Source: Sphingobacteriales bacterium (lineage in GTDB: Bacteria; Bacteroidota; Bacteroidia; Chitinophagales; Chitinophagaceae). From it: DNA of 64,000 nt. Within the stretch, counting starts at the first letter, position 1; each line of letters begins with the position of its first letter. Position numbers and translations under genes: made by a program. Below the pieces are notes generated by a model that saw only the letters and a list, made by a program, of their open reading frames with translations, was not told the DNA's origin and did not search any database. The stretch covers positions 62,001 through 126,000 of the forward strand of contig RXJG01000004.1 of NCBI GenBank assembly GCA_003963365.1, written 5' to 3'. Positions 55,459 through 62,607 of the stretch are shown one piece after another.

Positions 55459-55564
55459 AATTAATACCGTTGAACGGAGCGTCGCCACAATAAACCGATA
55501 GCAGCACTGGCCCCTGTTTCCAAAAATTCTCTTTTTTATCCTCTGAAATCTCAGGTTCAAACCT

Positions 55565-55572
55565 TACCTTTG
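55565..55572 (+). promoter_or_regulatory. Promoter -7 element of rpmH
   Basis: TACCTTTG, full match to TAnnTTTG, about 97 nt before rpmH. A TCTG about 20 nt upstream is a poor -33 element. Confidence 0.6.
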
Positions 55573-55578
55573 CCGTCC

Positions 55579-55668
55579 TTTCACAAACAATGGGAAGTGG
55601 TGTTCCCGTTGGAAAATTGTAAAGCCCGTTTCTCCACGGGGATTTTGTAAAAGGAAAAATTTTGAATC
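55579..55668 (+). promoter_or_regulatory. Structured 5' leader of rpmH
   Basis: About 90 nt from the predicted transcription start to the rpmH ATG. It holds two hairpins, GGGAA-GTGGTG-TTCCC (55592-55607) and CCCGT-TTCTCC-ACGGG (55625-55640), the second followed by GATTTTGT. This could be an autogenous control site, as seen for several ribosomal protein leaders; no known class was recognised. Confidence 0.35.
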
Positions 55669-55830
55669 ATGGCACAAAAACGTACATATCAGCCTTCCAA
55701 GCGTCGTCGTAAAACAACACACGGTTTCCGTAAGCGTATGGAAACAGCAAATGGCCGCAAGGTATTATCCAGCCGTCGTAAGAAAGGACGTCATAAACTA
55801 ACCGTTTCTGACGAAAGAGGAGCAAAATAA
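55669..55830 (+). CDS. rpmH: Ribosomal protein L34 (bL34)
   Basis: A 53-residue, highly basic protein of the large ribosomal subunit. [20 protein letters not shown] and the [19 protein letters not shown] core are typical. The tail [11 protein letters not shown] is as in other Bacteroidota. Followed by a terminator, then rnpA and yidD, the usual gene order. Confidence 0.96.
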   Translation: MAQKRTYQPSKRRRKTTHGFRKRMETANGRKVLSSRRKKGRHKLTVSDERGAK

Positions 55831-55871
55831 TCCAACCCTCCGTTAAGGAGCAAAAGGTTAATTATATTTAT

Positions 55872-55900
55872 AGCCCTGAATTTATTTCAGGGCTTTTTTT
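55872..55900 (+). terminator. Terminator after rpmH
   Basis: AGCCCTGAA and TTCAGGGCT arms with a 4-nt loop and seven further T's. It lies 41 nt after rpmH and 25 nt before rnpA. Confidence 0.85.
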
Positions 55901-55924
55901 ATCACTGGTGCCGAACCGGTAACT

Positions 55925-56335
55925 ATGGCAACTTTCACATTAAATAAAAATGAACGATTAAAAAGCCGTAAACAAATTGAGCAATTGTTTAAGGAAGGCA
56001 AAAATTTTGTGGTGTTTCCATACAAAGTATTTTATGTGACGGCTAATGATCAACGATCAACAACAAACAATTTACAATTTGGTATAGGAGTTAGTAACCG
56101 TAATTTTAAAAAAGCAGTTGACCGCAACCGGATAAAACGATTAACCAGAGAAGCCTGGCGTTTGCAGAAGAATGAATTGAAAGCGTTGGTAAATGAAAAT
56201 AAAATCACTCTTAATGTTTTTTTTATTTTCACCGGTAAAGAGATAGTGGAATATAATTTTGCAAAGGAGAAAGTAGCTGTAATTTTAAAAAAGTTGATAA
56301 AGCTGGTTGATGAAAACAATACTCCGCATACTTAG
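55925..56335 (+). CDS. rnpA: Ribonuclease P protein component
   Basis: A 136-residue protein that supports the RNase P RNA in 5' tRNA processing. The signature [18 protein letters not shown] is near residues 61-78, preceded by [12 protein letters not shown]. Between the second and third strands the loop (NDQRSTTN, about 41-48) is encoded by a 7-nt array (56045-56079) and looks like an insertion. The 3' end overlaps yidD by 26 nt. Confidence 0.93.
   Translation: MATFTLNKNERLKSRKQIEQLFKEGKNFVVFPYKVFYVTANDQRSTTNNLQFGIGVSNRNFKKAVDRNRIKRLTREAWRLQKNELKALVNENKITLNVFFIFTGKEIVEYNFAKEKVAVILKKLIKLVDENNTPHT
56045..56079. repeat. Degenerate 7-nt array inside rnpA
   Basis: Five consecutive 7-mers, AATGATC, AACGATC, AACAACA, AACAATT, TACAATT. 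The first three encode the loop NDQRSTT; the last two run into the conserved LQF. Confidence 0.5.
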
Positions 56336-56540
56336 TTTACCTTTTATTGCACTGATAAAATTATATCAATGGATTATTTCACCATGGTTAGGTCCCAGTT
56401 GCCGGTATACACCTACCTGCTCACAATACGGAATAGAAGCGTTTAAAAAGTATGGAGTATTTAAAGGATTCTGGCTGACATTAAAACGAATCAGCCGTTG
56501 CCATCCATGGGGAGGACATGGGTATGATCCTGTACCTTAA
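56310..56540 (+). CDS. yidD: Membrane protein insertion efficiency factor YidD
   Basis: A 76-residue protein with an amphipathic N-terminus ([20 protein letters not shown]) and the diagnostic [17 protein letters not shown], then [15 protein letters not shown]. It assists YidC-dependent insertion. I use the ATG at 56310; the TTG just before it is less likely. It overlaps the end of rnpA by 26 nt, implying coupled translation. Confidence 0.94.
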   Translation: MKTILRILSLPFIALIKLYQWIISPWLGPSCRYTPTCSQYGIEAFKKYGVFKGFWLTLKRISRCHPWGGHGYDPVP

Positions 56541-56543
56541 AAT

Positions 56544-56578
56544 AAGAAACAAAGAATAATAAATCAGAAATGAGAAAG
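56544..56578. repeat. Degenerate 7-nt array at the start of tag
   Basis: AAGAAAC, AAAGAAT, AATAAAT, CAGAAAT, GAGAAAG: five 7-mers of the NAGAAAT type also seen at 10285-10326. The ATG at 56570 lies within the fourth and fifth units. Confidence 0.55.
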
Positions 56579-57154
56579 GATATGGTTAAAGAAAAAATAA
56601 GATGTCATTGGTGTTTGAAAGATGAGCTGTATATGAAGTATCATGATGAAGAATGGGGAACAGCTTTGCATGATGATCAGCAATTGTTTGAGTTATTATG
56701 TTTGGAAGGAGCACAGGCTGGATTGAGCTGGTATACTATTTTATCAAAAAGAGAAAATTATCGCAAAGCATTTGATGGGTTTGATGCAAAAAAGATGGCA
56801 AAATATACTGCCGCTAAAATTGAAAAGCTTTTACAGAATGATGGCATTGTAAGGAACCGGTTAAAAGTAAATGCGTTTGTAACGAACGCCCAGGCTTACC
56901 TGCAAATACAAAAAGAGTTTGGAACTTTTGATAAATACATCTGGCAGTTTGTTGGCGGCAAACCAATAATCAATAATGTAAGATCGAAGGGAGATGTTGT
57001 TGCCAAAACAGCGATATCTGATGCAATGAGTAAAGATTTATTAAAGCGAGGATTTAAATTTGTTGGTTCCACCATTTGTTATGCTTTTATGCAGGCAAGT
57101 GGTATGGTAGATGATCATTTTAACGACTGCTGGAAAAAGAAGAAAAAGAAATAG
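56570..57154 (+). CDS. tag: DNA-3-methyladenine glycosylase I
   Basis: A 194-residue repair glycosylase that removes 3-methyladenine. IRCHWCLKDELYMKYHDEEWG contains the zinc-binding Cys and His region at the N-terminus and the HDEEWG motif; LFELLCLEGAQAGLSWYTIL is the core. The zinc-binding pattern is completed by H-x-x-x-C in DHFNDC near the C-terminus. The first ATG comes from a 7-nt array; the ATG at 56582 (MVKEKIRCHW) would fit the family length equally well. Confidence 0.92.
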   Translation: MRKDMVKEKIRCHWCLKDELYMKYHDEEWGTALHDDQQLFELLCLEGAQAGLSWYTILSKRENYRKAFDGFDAKKMAKYTAAKIEKLLQNDGIVRNRLKVNAFVTNAQAYLQIQKEFGTFDKYIWQFVGGKPIINNVRSKGDVVAKTAISDAMSKDLLKRGFKFVGSTICYAFMQASGMVDDHFNDCWKKKKKK

Positions 57155-57306
57155 TGAATTACTTCTGCTATTTCTTTTTCCTCATTCGTGAGTTGAATGA
57201 ATGAACTAATATTTTCATCAATGTTTAGTGCATGTTCAAAATTAAGCAGGAAGGGTAAATAAAAAAGTCCCGCACTTTGCGGGACCTCTTACTATTTGAA
57301 GTTTAA
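57155..57306. other. Intergenic region between convergent tag and sodA
   Basis: About 150 bases, containing the sodA terminator on the minus strand (57261-57285). No ORF or further structure was seen. Confidence 0.5.
57261..57285 (-). terminator. Terminator of sodA
   Basis: GTCCCGC and GCGGGAC arms around a 5-nt loop; on the minus strand TTTTTTATTT follows. It lies about 20 nt after the sodA stop. Confidence 0.85.
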
Positions 57307-57909
57307 TTAAGCTTTTTCAAAACGCTCTGCTACTTTGCTCCAGTTCACTACATTCCAGAAAGCAGCTAAATAGTCGGCCCGGCGGTTTTGATAGTGCAGG
57401 TAATAAGCATGTTCCCACACATCCACACCTAATATTGGAGTACCTTTTACTTCAGCCACATCCATTAATGGATTATCCTGGTTGGGTGTGGAAGAAACTT
57501 CCAGCTTACCATCTTTTACAATAAGCCAGGCCCAGCCGCTCCCAAATCTTGTTATACCGGCAGCAGCAAATTTTTCTTTGAAGGCATCAAAAGAACCAAA
57601 TGCCGCATTAATAGCATTGCCTAATTTTCCGGAAGGAGCACCACCTGCATTAGGCGCCATACTTTCCCAGAAGAAAGTGTGATTCCAGTGACCACCACCA
57701 TTGTTGCGAACAGCAGGCGAAATAGTACCAGCCACTTTTACTAACTCTTCTAAAGTTTTTCCTTCATTAGGTGTACCGGCAATGGCTTTATTTAAATTGT
57801 CAACATAAGCCTGGTGATGTTTGCCATGATGTATTTCCATGGTCCTTGTGTCAATATGCGGTTCCAGTGCATTGTGTGCATATGGAAGCGCAGGTAATGT
57901 AAATGCCAT
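57307..57909 (-). CDS. sodA: Fe/Mn superoxide dismutase
   Basis: A 200-residue cytoplasmic enzyme that dismutates superoxide. Metal ligands are visible in [13 protein letters not shown] (His27), [16 protein letters not shown] (second His), and the [15 protein letters not shown] signature (Asp and His). The sequence alone does not decide iron or manganese. Single gene. Confidence 0.94.
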   Translation of the reverse strand: MAFTLPALPYAHNALEPHIDTRTMEIHHGKHHQAYVDNLNKAIAGTPNEGKTLEELVKVAGTISPAVRNNGGGHWNHTFFWESMAPNAGGAPSGKLGNAINAAFGSFDAFKEKFAAAGITRFGSGWAWLIVKDGKLEVSSTPNQDNPLMDVAEVKGTPILGVDVWEHAYYLHYQNRRADYLAAFWNVVNWSKVAERFEKA

Positions 57910-58017
57910 AGTCTTAAAATTTATTATTGTTTCTGATAGTTTAAAAGGAACAACAAATTTAGGAAGGCTTTGTTTAACATGAGTTAAGAACAGGTAAATC
58001 TTTCTGATTTCGAAAAC

Positions 58018-58464
58018 TCAGCGTTTATTCTTAAAGAAATCTTTCATGAGTTGTGCACATTCTTCAGCCAAAATACCCGAAACAATTTCCGTTTTGGGAT
58101 GAAAAGGCCATTCTTCTTTAGTAATATGTTTGTGACCGTTTTTTTCATCATCAGCTCCCCAAACCACCCTGCTTATTTTGCTCCAGTACAAAGCACCGGC
58201 ACACATGAGGCAGGGCTCAACCGTAACATATAAAGTAGCATCGGGTAAGTATTTAGCTCCTAAAAAACTAAAAGCTGAAGTCAGTGCAATCATTTCGGCA
58301 TGCGCAGTGGGATCGTTTAATTTTTCTGTTTGATTATAACCACGGGCAATGATCTTTTGATGTATAACCACCACTGCGCCGATGGGAATTTCATCTTCCT
58401 CAAAAGCCCTTTCTGCCTCTTTTAATGCCATCCGCATAAAATATTCGTCGTTCAGTGCCGCCAT
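58018..58464 (-). CDS. Nucleoside deaminase (TadA/CDA fold)
   Basis: A 148-residue zinc deaminase. HAEMIAL provides the zinc His and catalytic Glu, and PCLMCAGALYWSKI the two zinc Cys. IPIGAVVVIHQKIIARGYNQTE and the late KDFFKNKR end fit the tRNA adenosine-34 deaminase TadA and its close guanine-deaminase relatives. TadA is essential in most bacteria, so it is the likelier reading; no other candidate is in the window. Confidence 0.8.
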   Translation of the reverse strand: MAALNDEYFMRMALKEAERAFEEDEIPIGAVVVIHQKIIARGYNQTEKLNDPTAHAEMIALTSAFSFLGAKYLPDATLYVTVEPCLMCAGALYWSKISRVVWGADDEKNGHKHITKEEWPFHPKTEIVSGILAEECAQLMKDFFKNKR

Positions 58465-58476
58465 ATATCAAAAATA

Positions 58477-58508
58477 AAAAACCATCCGCCAACTGACGAA
58501 TGGTTTTT
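58477..58508 (-). terminator. Terminator of the DUF1080 gene
   Basis: AAAAACCAT and ATGGTTTTTT arms with a short inner CG pair. On the minus strand the T run follows. It closes the run of genes from 64000 to 58530. Confidence 0.75.
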
Positions 58509-58529
58509 TGAATAAGTACTATTAAACGG

Positions 58530-59279
58530 TTACAATTTTTTTATCATGATATTGCGATACCAGACTGTATTACCATGATCCTGTAAAGCAATGTGCCCTT
58601 TCTTAAAGGTACCAAAGTCGGGCATATCTTTAAACTTGCTGCCGGCAATTAATTTTTTCCAGTTATCATCCCACATGGTTGTGGAAACAACTGTTGTTCC
58701 GTTGAGCACTAAATCAAGCTTACCATTATTAACAATGATCTCTGCCAGGTTCCATTCTCCAACAGGTTTTACTGTTTCCTTGCTGCAGCTGATGAGATCG
58801 TACAGATCGCCGGCACGGTGTTTTGGAATTTTTCCATCATCATGACCATCATTATCTAATACCTGCATTTCGGGGCCGGTTTTCCAAACGTATTTGTATT
58901 TAGTGGTGTCTTCATGAACTAGAAAGATTAAACCACTGTTACCTTTTGGAGCAATCTTCCATTCTACTTTAAAATGAAAGTTTTCATACTCATCATTGGT
59001 AACAATATCACCACCATCATCTGTTTGCCATTGTTTTTTATTACTGGTATCCAAATAGATAGCGCCATCGGCAATCTTCCATGCTTTACCCACAGTTGGT
59101 TTTCCGTAAGCATGCCAGCCATTAGTGGTTTTGCCATCAAAAAGTGATATCCAGCCGGTATCAGCCGCTGCTGCTGCTTCGCTGTTAGCAGTGGTATCTT
59201 TTTTTTCAGTTGAATTATTTTTTGCTGAATTACAAGCAAACAAAAGTGCAGCACAGGCTGCCAGGTAGAATGATTTCAT
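58530..59279 (-). CDS. DUF1080 (3-keto-disaccharide hydrolase type) lipoprotein
   Basis: A 249-residue lipoprotein (lipobox LFAC, Cys16) with a low-complexity linker rich in Lys, Thr and Ala (17-40), then a DUF1080 concanavalin-like domain: WISLFDGKTTNGWHAYGK, NFHFKVEWKIAPKGNSGLIF and GHIALQDHGNTVWYRNI. Some DUF1080 proteins hydrolyse 3-keto-glycosides in the periplasm. The neighbours (cytochrome c, sugar isomerase, two Gfo/Idh/MocA enzymes) support that role here, which remains an inference. Confidence 0.82.
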   Translation of the reverse strand: MKSFYLAACAALLFACNSAKNNSTEKKDTTANSEAAAAADTGWISLFDGKTTNGWHAYGKPTVGKAWKIADGAIYLDTSNKKQWQTDDGGDIVTNDEYENFHFKVEWKIAPKGNSGLIFLVHEDTTKYKYVWKTGPEMQVLDNDGHDDGKIPKHRAGDLYDLISCSKETVKPVGEWNLAEIIVNNGKLDLVLNGTTVVSTTMWDDNWKKLIAGSKFKDMPDFGTFKKGHIALQDHGNTVWYRNIMIKKL

Positions 59280-59299
59280 TTAAATTAGTATTAATGTTA

Positions 59300-59686
59300 T
59301 TATTTTAAAGCAAGCACATAATTAGCTAATGTAGTAGCTTCTTCCTCTGTTAAGGCCGGATGGCCTGTCATAGGAATAGTTCCCCAGTTACCACTTCCGC
59401 CTTTTAATATTTTTCCTGCCAGCATTTTTACATTGGCATCTGTGTGTTCATATTTTTTGGCCACATCTTTCCATGCCGGCCCGGTACTTGTTTCGTTTAT
59501 TTTATGACAGGTCATACAATCTGATTTTCCAATAATAGCTAATGCCTGATCTTCATATTGGTTGGTGCTGGATGTTGCTTCCTTGGCTGTGGTAGTGGCC
59601 GCATCTTTTTTCTCTGTCTTATCTCCGCCACCGCCACAGGCATATAAAATAGCTGATGCGCAGAGAACAATAAAAATCTTCTTCAT
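59300..59686 (-). CDS. Class I c-type cytochrome lipoprotein
   Basis: A 128-residue protein (lipobox LYAC, Cys17) with a flexible Lys/Ala/Thr linker (about 20-40), one heme site CMTCH (near residues 57-61) and a Met ligand probably in IPMTGHPAL. GPAWKDVAKKY and LANYVLALK are usual in small cytochromes c of this phylum. It may take electrons from sugar dehydrogenation by the neighbouring enzymes. It lies 20 nt before the DUF1080 gene. Confidence 0.88.
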   Translation of the reverse strand: MKKIFIVLCASAILYACGGGGDKTEKKDAATTTAKEATSSTNQYEDQALAIIGKSDCMTCHKINETSTGPAWKDVAKKYEHTDANVKMLAGKILKGGSGNWGTIPMTGHPALTEEEATTLANYVLALK

Positions 59687-59722
59687 AATGGTGAATTATT
59701 ATTTGGTTTCTAAAACATAAAA

Positions 59723-60778
59723 TTAGTCAAGTCCGAGGATACTGCGGTTGAGTTTTTCATTGGGTGCAGTACCCGCAAAATCATCAAATGCTTTATCGGT
59801 TACACGAATGATGTGATTGGCAATAAATGCAGCACCTTCTCTTGCACCATCTTCAGGATGTTTAATGCAGCATTCCCATTCCATTACTGCCCAGCCTTTA
59901 TAATCATACTGAGTGAGTTTGCTGAAGATGGTTTTAAAATCAACCTGCCCATCACCGGGAGAACGATAACGTCCGGCACGGTTGGCCCAGCTTTGATAAC
60001 CACCGAAAGTTCCCTGTTTACCGGTTGCATTAAACTCAGCATCTTTTACATGGAATGCTTTGATGCGCTGGTGATAGAAATCGATGTACTGAATATAATC
60101 CAGTTGTTGTAAAACAAAATGCGATGGATCATATAACAAACAGGCTCTTGGATGATTGTTTACTTTTTCCAAAAACATTTCATATGTAATACCATCAAAT
60201 AAATCTTCACCCGGATGAATTTCATAACAAACATCCACACCACATTCATCAAAATAATTTAAGATAGGCGTCCATCGCTTTGCAAGTTCCTTAAATCCTT
60301 CTTCTACTAATCCTTCCGGTCTTTGCGGCCATGGATGAAACGTATGCCATAACAATGAACCACTGAATGTAGCATGTGCATTCAAGCCTAAGTTTTGCGA
60401 AGCTTTAGCGGCATACTTTACTGTTTGTATGGCCCACTCCGTTCTTGCTTTACTGTCACCTTTTACTGCATCGGGTGCAAAGGCATCAAATAATGTATCA
60501 TAAGCAGGATGTACTGCCACTAACTGTCCTTGTAAGTGTGTGGACAGTTCAGAAATTTCCAATCCATAAGAATTGATTTTTCCTTTTAATTCATCAGCAT
60601 AGGTTTTACTTTCTGCTGCTTTTTTCAGATCAATCAAACGGCTTTCCCATGTTGGGATCTGTACTGCTTTAAAACCCAATGAAGCAGCCCACTGGCAAAT
60701 ACTATCTAAACTGTTGAAGGGTGGCTGATCCCCCATAAATTGTGCTAAAAAAATTGCAGGTCCTTTAATTGTTGTCAT
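59723..60778 (-). CDS. Sugar phosphate isomerase/epimerase (xylose isomerase-like TIM barrel)
   Basis: A 351-residue TIM-barrel protein. Metal-binding positions are suggested by CYEIHPGEDLF (Glu and His), LLYDPSHFVLQ (Asp and His), AFHVKDAEF and the late AVMEWECCIKHPEDGA (Glu). It resembles Bacteroidota enzymes encoded beside Gfo/Idh/MocA oxidoreductases that act on keto-sugars or inositols. No signal peptide is apparent, so it acts in the cytoplasm. Substrate not determined. Confidence 0.82.
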   Translation of the reverse strand: MTTIKGPAIFLAQFMGDQPPFNSLDSICQWAASLGFKAVQIPTWESRLIDLKKAAESKTYADELKGKINSYGLEISELSTHLQGQLVAVHPAYDTLFDAFAPDAVKGDSKARTEWAIQTVKYAAKASQNLGLNAHATFSGSLLWHTFHPWPQRPEGLVEEGFKELAKRWTPILNYFDECGVDVCYEIHPGEDLFDGITYEMFLEKVNNHPRACLLYDPSHFVLQQLDYIQYIDFYHQRIKAFHVKDAEFNATGKQGTFGGYQSWANRAGRYRSPGDGQVDFKTIFSKLTQYDYKGWAVMEWECCIKHPEDGAREGAAFIANHIIRVTDKAFDDFAGTAPNEKLNRSILGLD

Positions 60779-60784
60779 ATTATG

Positions 60785-60809
60785 CTCGCAAAGGCGCTAC
60801 GGCGCTACG
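60785..60809. repeat. 8-nt array left of the GxxExxY gene
   Basis: CTCGCAAA, GGCGCTAC, GGCGCTAC, G on the plus strand. It is GC-rich, unlike the surroundings, and inverted relative to 61216-61240. Confidence 0.6.
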
Positions 60810-60811
60810 TT

Positions 60812-61201
60812 CTATAAATTATTTACAATACGTTTGATCCCGGTTTTCATAAGTTCTTCATTAAAGTTTAAGAGCAGGCCAAGTTTAATTCCTGTTAACT
60901 TTAAATAGGTAAGCAGTTGTTTGTGATGAACCGGAGCAATAGCTTCAATTGATTTTATTTCAACGATTACTTTATGTTCAACGATCATATCTGCTCTGAA
61001 CCCCAGTTCCAGTTTAACTTCTTCCCATACAACAGGTATTGCTACTTGTCTTTGTACACCAAGATTATATTTATTCCTAAGTTCAAATTCAAGAACTGTT
61101 TCGTAAACTGATTCAAATAAACCCGGCCCAAGTTCCGAATGAATTTTGAATGCAACATCCAATACAATCTTAGCAATTTCATTTTCTGATAAAGTATTCA
61201 T
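60812..61201 (-). CDS. GxxExxY family protein
   Basis: A 129-residue protein named for its G-x-x-E-x-x-Y motif, here GLFESVY near residues 28-34. The PD-(D/E)xK-like fold is suggested by LGFRADMIVEHKVIVEIKSIE (Asp, Glu-x-Lys). The end GIKRIVNNL is typical. The family is often found in many copies in Bacteroidota and other genomes and may be nuclease-related; function is not established. Intact here, and bracketed by inverted 8-nt arrays. Confidence 0.9.
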   Translation of the reverse strand: MNTLSENEIAKIVLDVAFKIHSELGPGLFESVYETVLEFELRNKYNLGVQRQVAIPVVWEEVKLELGFRADMIVEHKVIVEIKSIEAIAPVHHKQLLTYLKLTGIKLGLLLNFNEELMKTGIKRIVNNL

Positions 61202-61215
61202 ATGAGAGGTTTAAT

Positions 61216-61240
61216 CTTTGCGCCTTAGCGCCGTGGCGTG
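61216..61240. repeat. 8-nt array right of the GxxExxY gene
   Basis: CTTTGCGCCTTAGCGCCGTG on the plus strand; its reverse complement contains GGCGCTAAGGCGCAAAG, the same type of unit as at 60785-60809 in inverted orientation. Confidence 0.6.
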
Positions 61241-61243
61241 CCG

Positions 61244-62401
61244 TTACACTTCAAACTCAGTCCACTTTTCATTACTCTGCGAAGAGGCCACTACGTTGTT
61301 GATGAATGCCATACCTCTTATTCCTTCTTCCACACCCGGGAAATCAAGCCATTCTTCTTTTGGCTGTTCACTATTCATCTTTGCTCTTACTGTTAAACTG
61401 AAATTGCGGTATAGATTAGCAAACGCTTCCAGGTATCCTTCCGGGTGACCGGCAGGTACTCTTGAATTATGTGCCGCAAAGGAGCTGTTGTAACCAGCAC
61501 CAGTGCGATAAATTTCAGCCGGTTTATCGAGCCATTTTATAATTAAGGAATTGGCATCTTCCTGTTTCCATTCCAATCCACCTTTTTCACCATACACTCT
61601 TATCTTAATATTATTTTCTTCGCCGGCAGCAATTTGGGTGGCCATCAAAACACCAGTGGCATTGTTATTAAACTTTAAAAAAGTTGCGCCATCATCATCG
61701 AGCATTCTTCCTTCTACCACTGTATTTAAGTTAGAAGAAAGATGTGTTACCTGTAAACCGGTAACATACTCGGCCAGGTTGAAAGCATGTGTTCCAATAT
61801 CGCCCATGGCACCGGCTTTACCGCTGCGTTTAGGATCGGTACGCCAGCTTGCCTGTGCATTGCCGGTTCCTTCAGCATAAGTGCTTAACCATCCCTGCGG
61901 GTATTCTACATATACTTTTCTTACTTTACCTAATACACCGCTTTTAATTAATTGCTTTGCCTGTTTTACCATTGGATAACCAGTGTAGGTATGACAAAGC
62001 AACAGCGTTAACCCAGTTTCCTGAACTTTTGCTTTTAATTGTTTGGCTTCTTCAATAGTAAAAGTGATGGGTTTTTCAATTACTACATTAAATCCTTTTT
62101 CCAAAGCTTTTATAGCCGGATCAAAGTGAACGAAGTTGGGAGTAACGATGCTGACAAAATCAATTCGTTTATCAGCCGGCATGGCCGTTTCTTTTTCTAA
62201 CATCACTTTATAATCCGTATAAATTCTGTCTTCCGGTAAAAACAATGATTTGCCTGAGTCAACCGCAATCTCGGGGTTCACACTTAATGCACCGGCTACT
62301 AATTCAACTTGTCCATCCATATTCATGGCCAGGCGGTGTACGGCGCCAATAAATGCGTCTTTACCACCACCAATCATTGCCATTCTGAGTTTTCTGTTCA
62401 T
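61244..62401 (-). CDS. Gfo/Idh/MocA family oxidoreductase
   Basis: A 385-residue NAD(P)-dependent oxidoreductase. The Rossmann start is MAMIGGGKDAFIGAVHRLA, the catalytic Lys lies in VIEKPITF, and GDIGTHAFNLAEYVTG is the substrate-side motif. No signal peptide, so cytoplasmic. Together with the larger family member at 62608 it probably oxidises or reduces a sugar at C3, in line with the DUF1080 and isomerase genes downstream. Confidence 0.88.
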   Translation of the reverse strand: MNRKLRMAMIGGGKDAFIGAVHRLAMNMDGQVELVAGALSVNPEIAVDSGKSLFLPEDRIYTDYKVMLEKETAMPADKRIDFVSIVTPNFVHFDPAIKALEKGFNVVIEKPITFTIEEAKQLKAKVQETGLTLLLCHTYTGYPMVKQAKQLIKSGVLGKVRKVYVEYPQGWLSTYAEGTGNAQASWRTDPKRSGKAGAMGDIGTHAFNLAEYVTGLQVTHLSSNLNTVVEGRMLDDDGATFLKFNNNATGVLMATQIAAGEENNIKIRVYGEKGGLEWKQEDANSLIIKWLDKPAEIYRTGAGYNSSFAAHNSRVPAGHPEGYLEAFANLYRNFSLTVRAKMNSEQPKEEWLDFPGVEEGIRGMAFINNVVASSQSNEKWTEFEV

Positions 62402-62512
62402 AAATAATAATTCAAAGAAGTAAATAGATAATTATGTTGTCAGCAATAGTGCTGCTATTAAACTAAGGTTGCGTCGCACAGTTCAGGGTTCGGAAATACT
62501 AATCAGCTTTTT

Positions 62513-62540
62513 GTGAATGATGAATTGTCAATGGTCAATA
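62513..62540. repeat. 7-nt array, left half of an inverted pair
   Basis: GTGAATG, ATGAATT, GTCAATG, GTCAATA on the plus strand; reverse complement TATTGAC, CATTGAC, AATTCAT, CATTCAC. Paired with 62578-62605. Confidence 0.65.
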
Positions 62541-62577
62541 AAGAAAACGATAACCCAAAATTTTTGCGTAAATATTT

Positions 62578-62605
62578 ACTATTCACTATTGACCATTCAC
62601 TATTA
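62578..62605. repeat. 7-nt array, right half of an inverted pair
   Basis: ACTATTC, ACTATTG, ACCATTC, ACTATTA. TATTGACCATT (62587-62597) is the exact reverse complement of AATGGTCAATA (62530-62540). It ends 2 nt from the stop codon of the oxidoreductase at 62608. Confidence 0.7.
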
Positions 62606-62607
62606 CC

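Larger units (their letters stand above)
60785..61240. mobile_element. Putative cassette: GxxExxY gene between inverted 8-nt arrays
   Basis: A unit of about 455 bases, similar in length to the four-helix-bundle cassette at 23760. Its ends carry GGCGCTAC-type units in opposite orientation (14 of 17 positions match over the core). It interrupts the sugar gene cluster. There is no transposase; mobility is inference. Confidence 0.45.

Noticed and set aside
55588..55642. Cobalamin-riboswitch-like words (GGGAAGTGGTG, then TTGTAAAGCCC) upstream of rpmH
   Set aside because: The conserved B12 box and the full set of helices are missing, and a ribosomal protein gene is not a plausible target.
58469..58476. 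Minus-strand TATTTTTG as promoter of the deaminase gene
   Set aside because: It is only 4 nt from the start codon, has no -33 element and overlaps the terminator edge.
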